Part shown: positions 63,055 through 64,000 of the stretch, piece after piece
Numbering within the stretch: the first letter of the stretch is position 1
How the letters are laid out: each line of letters opens with the position of its first letter
Source: Xanthomonas sp. SI
Lineage (GTDB): Bacteria > Pseudomonadota > Gammaproteobacteria > Xanthomonadales > Xanthomonadaceae
DNA length: 64,000 nucleotides
Direction: 5' to 3'
NCBI RefSeq assembly: GCF_014236855.1
Contig: NZ_CP051261.1
Coordinates: 4,960,001 to 5,024,000 of the forward strand
Notes under the pieces: generated by a model
Told to the model about the DNA's origin: nothing
The model's input: only the letters and a program-made list of their open reading frames with translations
Databases searched by the model: none
Translations under genes and position numbers: made by a program

Positions 63055-63846
63055 TCAGGTCGGATCGAACAGGATCTGGCGCACGTCCAGCAGCGCGTGC
63101 TCGCCGGCATCAGTGGCCCACAGGCGTTGGCCCAGGCCGACGTCGCCGTCGCTGCCACTCCAGTCGGTACGACGCGCCAGCAGCAGTTGGCCGTCGTCGC
63201 TGCGCTCGGTGCCGGGGTAGCGCACCGGCACGAAACCGAACGCCTCGCCGCCGTTGCGCCAGGTCACCGCGACCGGCGCCCACAGCATGTCGCGCAGGTC
63301 GGCCGGCGCTTCGAACCGCAAGGCCTGTATCTGCGTGAACGGCACCCAGGCGTAGCCGCCGTTGACTACGAGTTCCAGGCACGGGCCGAAGCGCGGATCG
63401 GCGTCGGCGATCCAGGCGAAGCGCGTGTCGTCGAGCTCGCCGGCGCTGGTCGGGGCCTGCTCGAATGCCTGCGCACGCAGTTCGGCGGCCTGCGCAGTGG
63501 CGCCTTCGGCCGACAGCCGCAGCGCCTGCAACAGCAGCGCCAACCACGGTTCGGGCGCGCCGAGCACGGTCGGCAAGGCTTGCCCGGCGAACACCGCAGC
63601 GCGCTGGCGCTCGGCCTGCACGGTGATCGCATAGGTGGCGGCGAGCGCGGCGTTGTCGGCATCGAGTTCGCGACAGGCGGTGAGCTGGTCGCGGGCGCGG
63701 TCCCATTGGCCGAGCACCGCCAATAGCTGGAACAGGAACACGCGCTGGCGCGCGTCGGCCGGATGCTGGCGCACGCGTTGGGTCAGCAGTTTCAGCGCTT
63801 CATCCGGACGCCCGTGACGCAGCAGCAGTTCGGGAGTGGTGTCCAT
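63055..63846 (-). CDS. tagJ: T6SS accessory protein TagJ (ImpE)
   Basis: A 263-residue ImpE/SciE protein. An N-terminal TPR-like part (PDEALKLLTQRVRQHPADA) is followed by a C-terminal domain with WIADADPRFGPCLELVVNGGY and LLARRTDW. TagJ accompanies ClpV of the H1 type and binds the sheath protein TssB. Start chosen at the ATG 63846. Hcp lies about 80 bp upstream. Confidence 0.92.
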   Translation of the reverse strand: MDTTPELLLRHGRPDEALKLLTQRVRQHPADARQRVFLFQLLAVLGQWDRARDQLTACRELDADNAALAATYAITVQAERQRAAVFAGQALPTVLGAPEPWLALLLQALRLSAEGATAQAAELRAQAFEQAPTSAGELDDTRFAWIADADPRFGPCLELVVNGGYAWVPFTQIQALRFEAPADLRDMLWAPVAVTWRNGGEAFGFVPVRYPGTERSDDGQLLLARRTDWSGSDGDVGLGQRLWATDAGEHALLDVRQILFDPT

Positions 63847-63927
63847 GGCCTGTCCGCACGAAGGGAATGTGCGGCGCCGTCGCAACGACGGCGCCGGGAT
63901 GCGAGGCGGCCGCAGCCGCCGCCGCGG

Positions 63928-64000
63928 TCAGGCCTTGGCCACGCCCTGGATGTCGTAGGTGAATTCCTTCGCCCCGCCCTGCGCCGTGCCCTTGTCGTCC
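63928..64000 (-). CDS. hcp: T6SS tube protein Hcp (only the C-terminus is in the window)
   Basis: The last 23 codons of a minus-strand gene read ...GGAKEFTYDIQGVAKA and a TGA at 63928-63930. EFTYDIQ before a short tail is the usual end of Hcp (TssD), and its place before tagJ and tssE matches H1-type loci. The rest of the gene lies outside. Confidence 0.8.
   Translation of the reverse strand, partial: DDKGTAQGGAKEFTYDIQGVAKA

Overview
The window is high-GC gammaproteobacterial chromosome (about 70 % G+C where I counted by hand) and fits Xanthomonas or a very close relative. The markers are xanthomonadin (aryl-polyene) pigment genes at the left edge, a candidate sX13 small RNA beside polA, and several families of palindromic repeats in the spacers. 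All assignments are from reading the sequence; no database search was run.

Layout. 1-6434 holds one end of the xanthomonadin locus: a partial acyltransferase, a COG4648-like membrane protein and the acyl carrier protein XanC on the minus strand; a flavin halogenase-like protein and the chorismatase XanB2 on the plus strand; a small P-loop kinase; and the aryl:ACP ligase XanA2 on the minus strand. 6571-9023 encodes a bd-type quinol oxidase (cydAB). 9231-15488 is housekeeping: an S9 peptidase, two poorly known envelope proteins, hemF, a DUF2164 protein and a DUF421 protein. 15567-15689 (minus) is a three-hairpin RNA with C-rich loops, a strong sX13 candidate. polA follows at 16213-18981, then a roughly 140-160 bp repeat array and a DUF2782 lipoprotein.

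From 20020 to the right edge (about 44 kb) every gene is on the minus strand and belongs to, or is embedded in, a type VI secretion locus like the Pseudomonas H1 type. Reading in the transcribed direction: hcp (cut by the edge), tagJ, tssE, tssF, tssG, clpV, three low-GC cargo-like genes (one with a DNase I-like fold), a Ser/Thr kinase with a helical C-terminal half, a PAAR protein, a TPR-methyltransferase, vgrG, a DUF6931 protein, the FHA protein tagH, tssK, tssL (OmpA-tailed), tssM, tagF, pppA, a PpkA kinase fused to a formylglycine-enzyme-like domain, a small membrane protein, a complete two-partner secretion pair (TpsB transporter and a 2731-residue TpsA adhesin), tssA, an M35-like zinc metallopeptidase, and a small protein with the HxE...PCxxC signature of nucleic-acid deaminase toxins. 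tssB and tssC must lie to the right. tssJ is not present where H1-type loci carry it; a repeat-bearing 465-bp gap sits there.

The most interesting points are: a two-partner adhesin built into the T6SS gene string between the phosphorylation module and tssA; the PpkA-FGE fusion, with Ser replacing Arg in the kinase HRD motif; the peptidase/deaminase pair after tssA; the low-GC cargo trio without a recognisable immunity gene; the putative sX13 RNA; and the missing tssJ.
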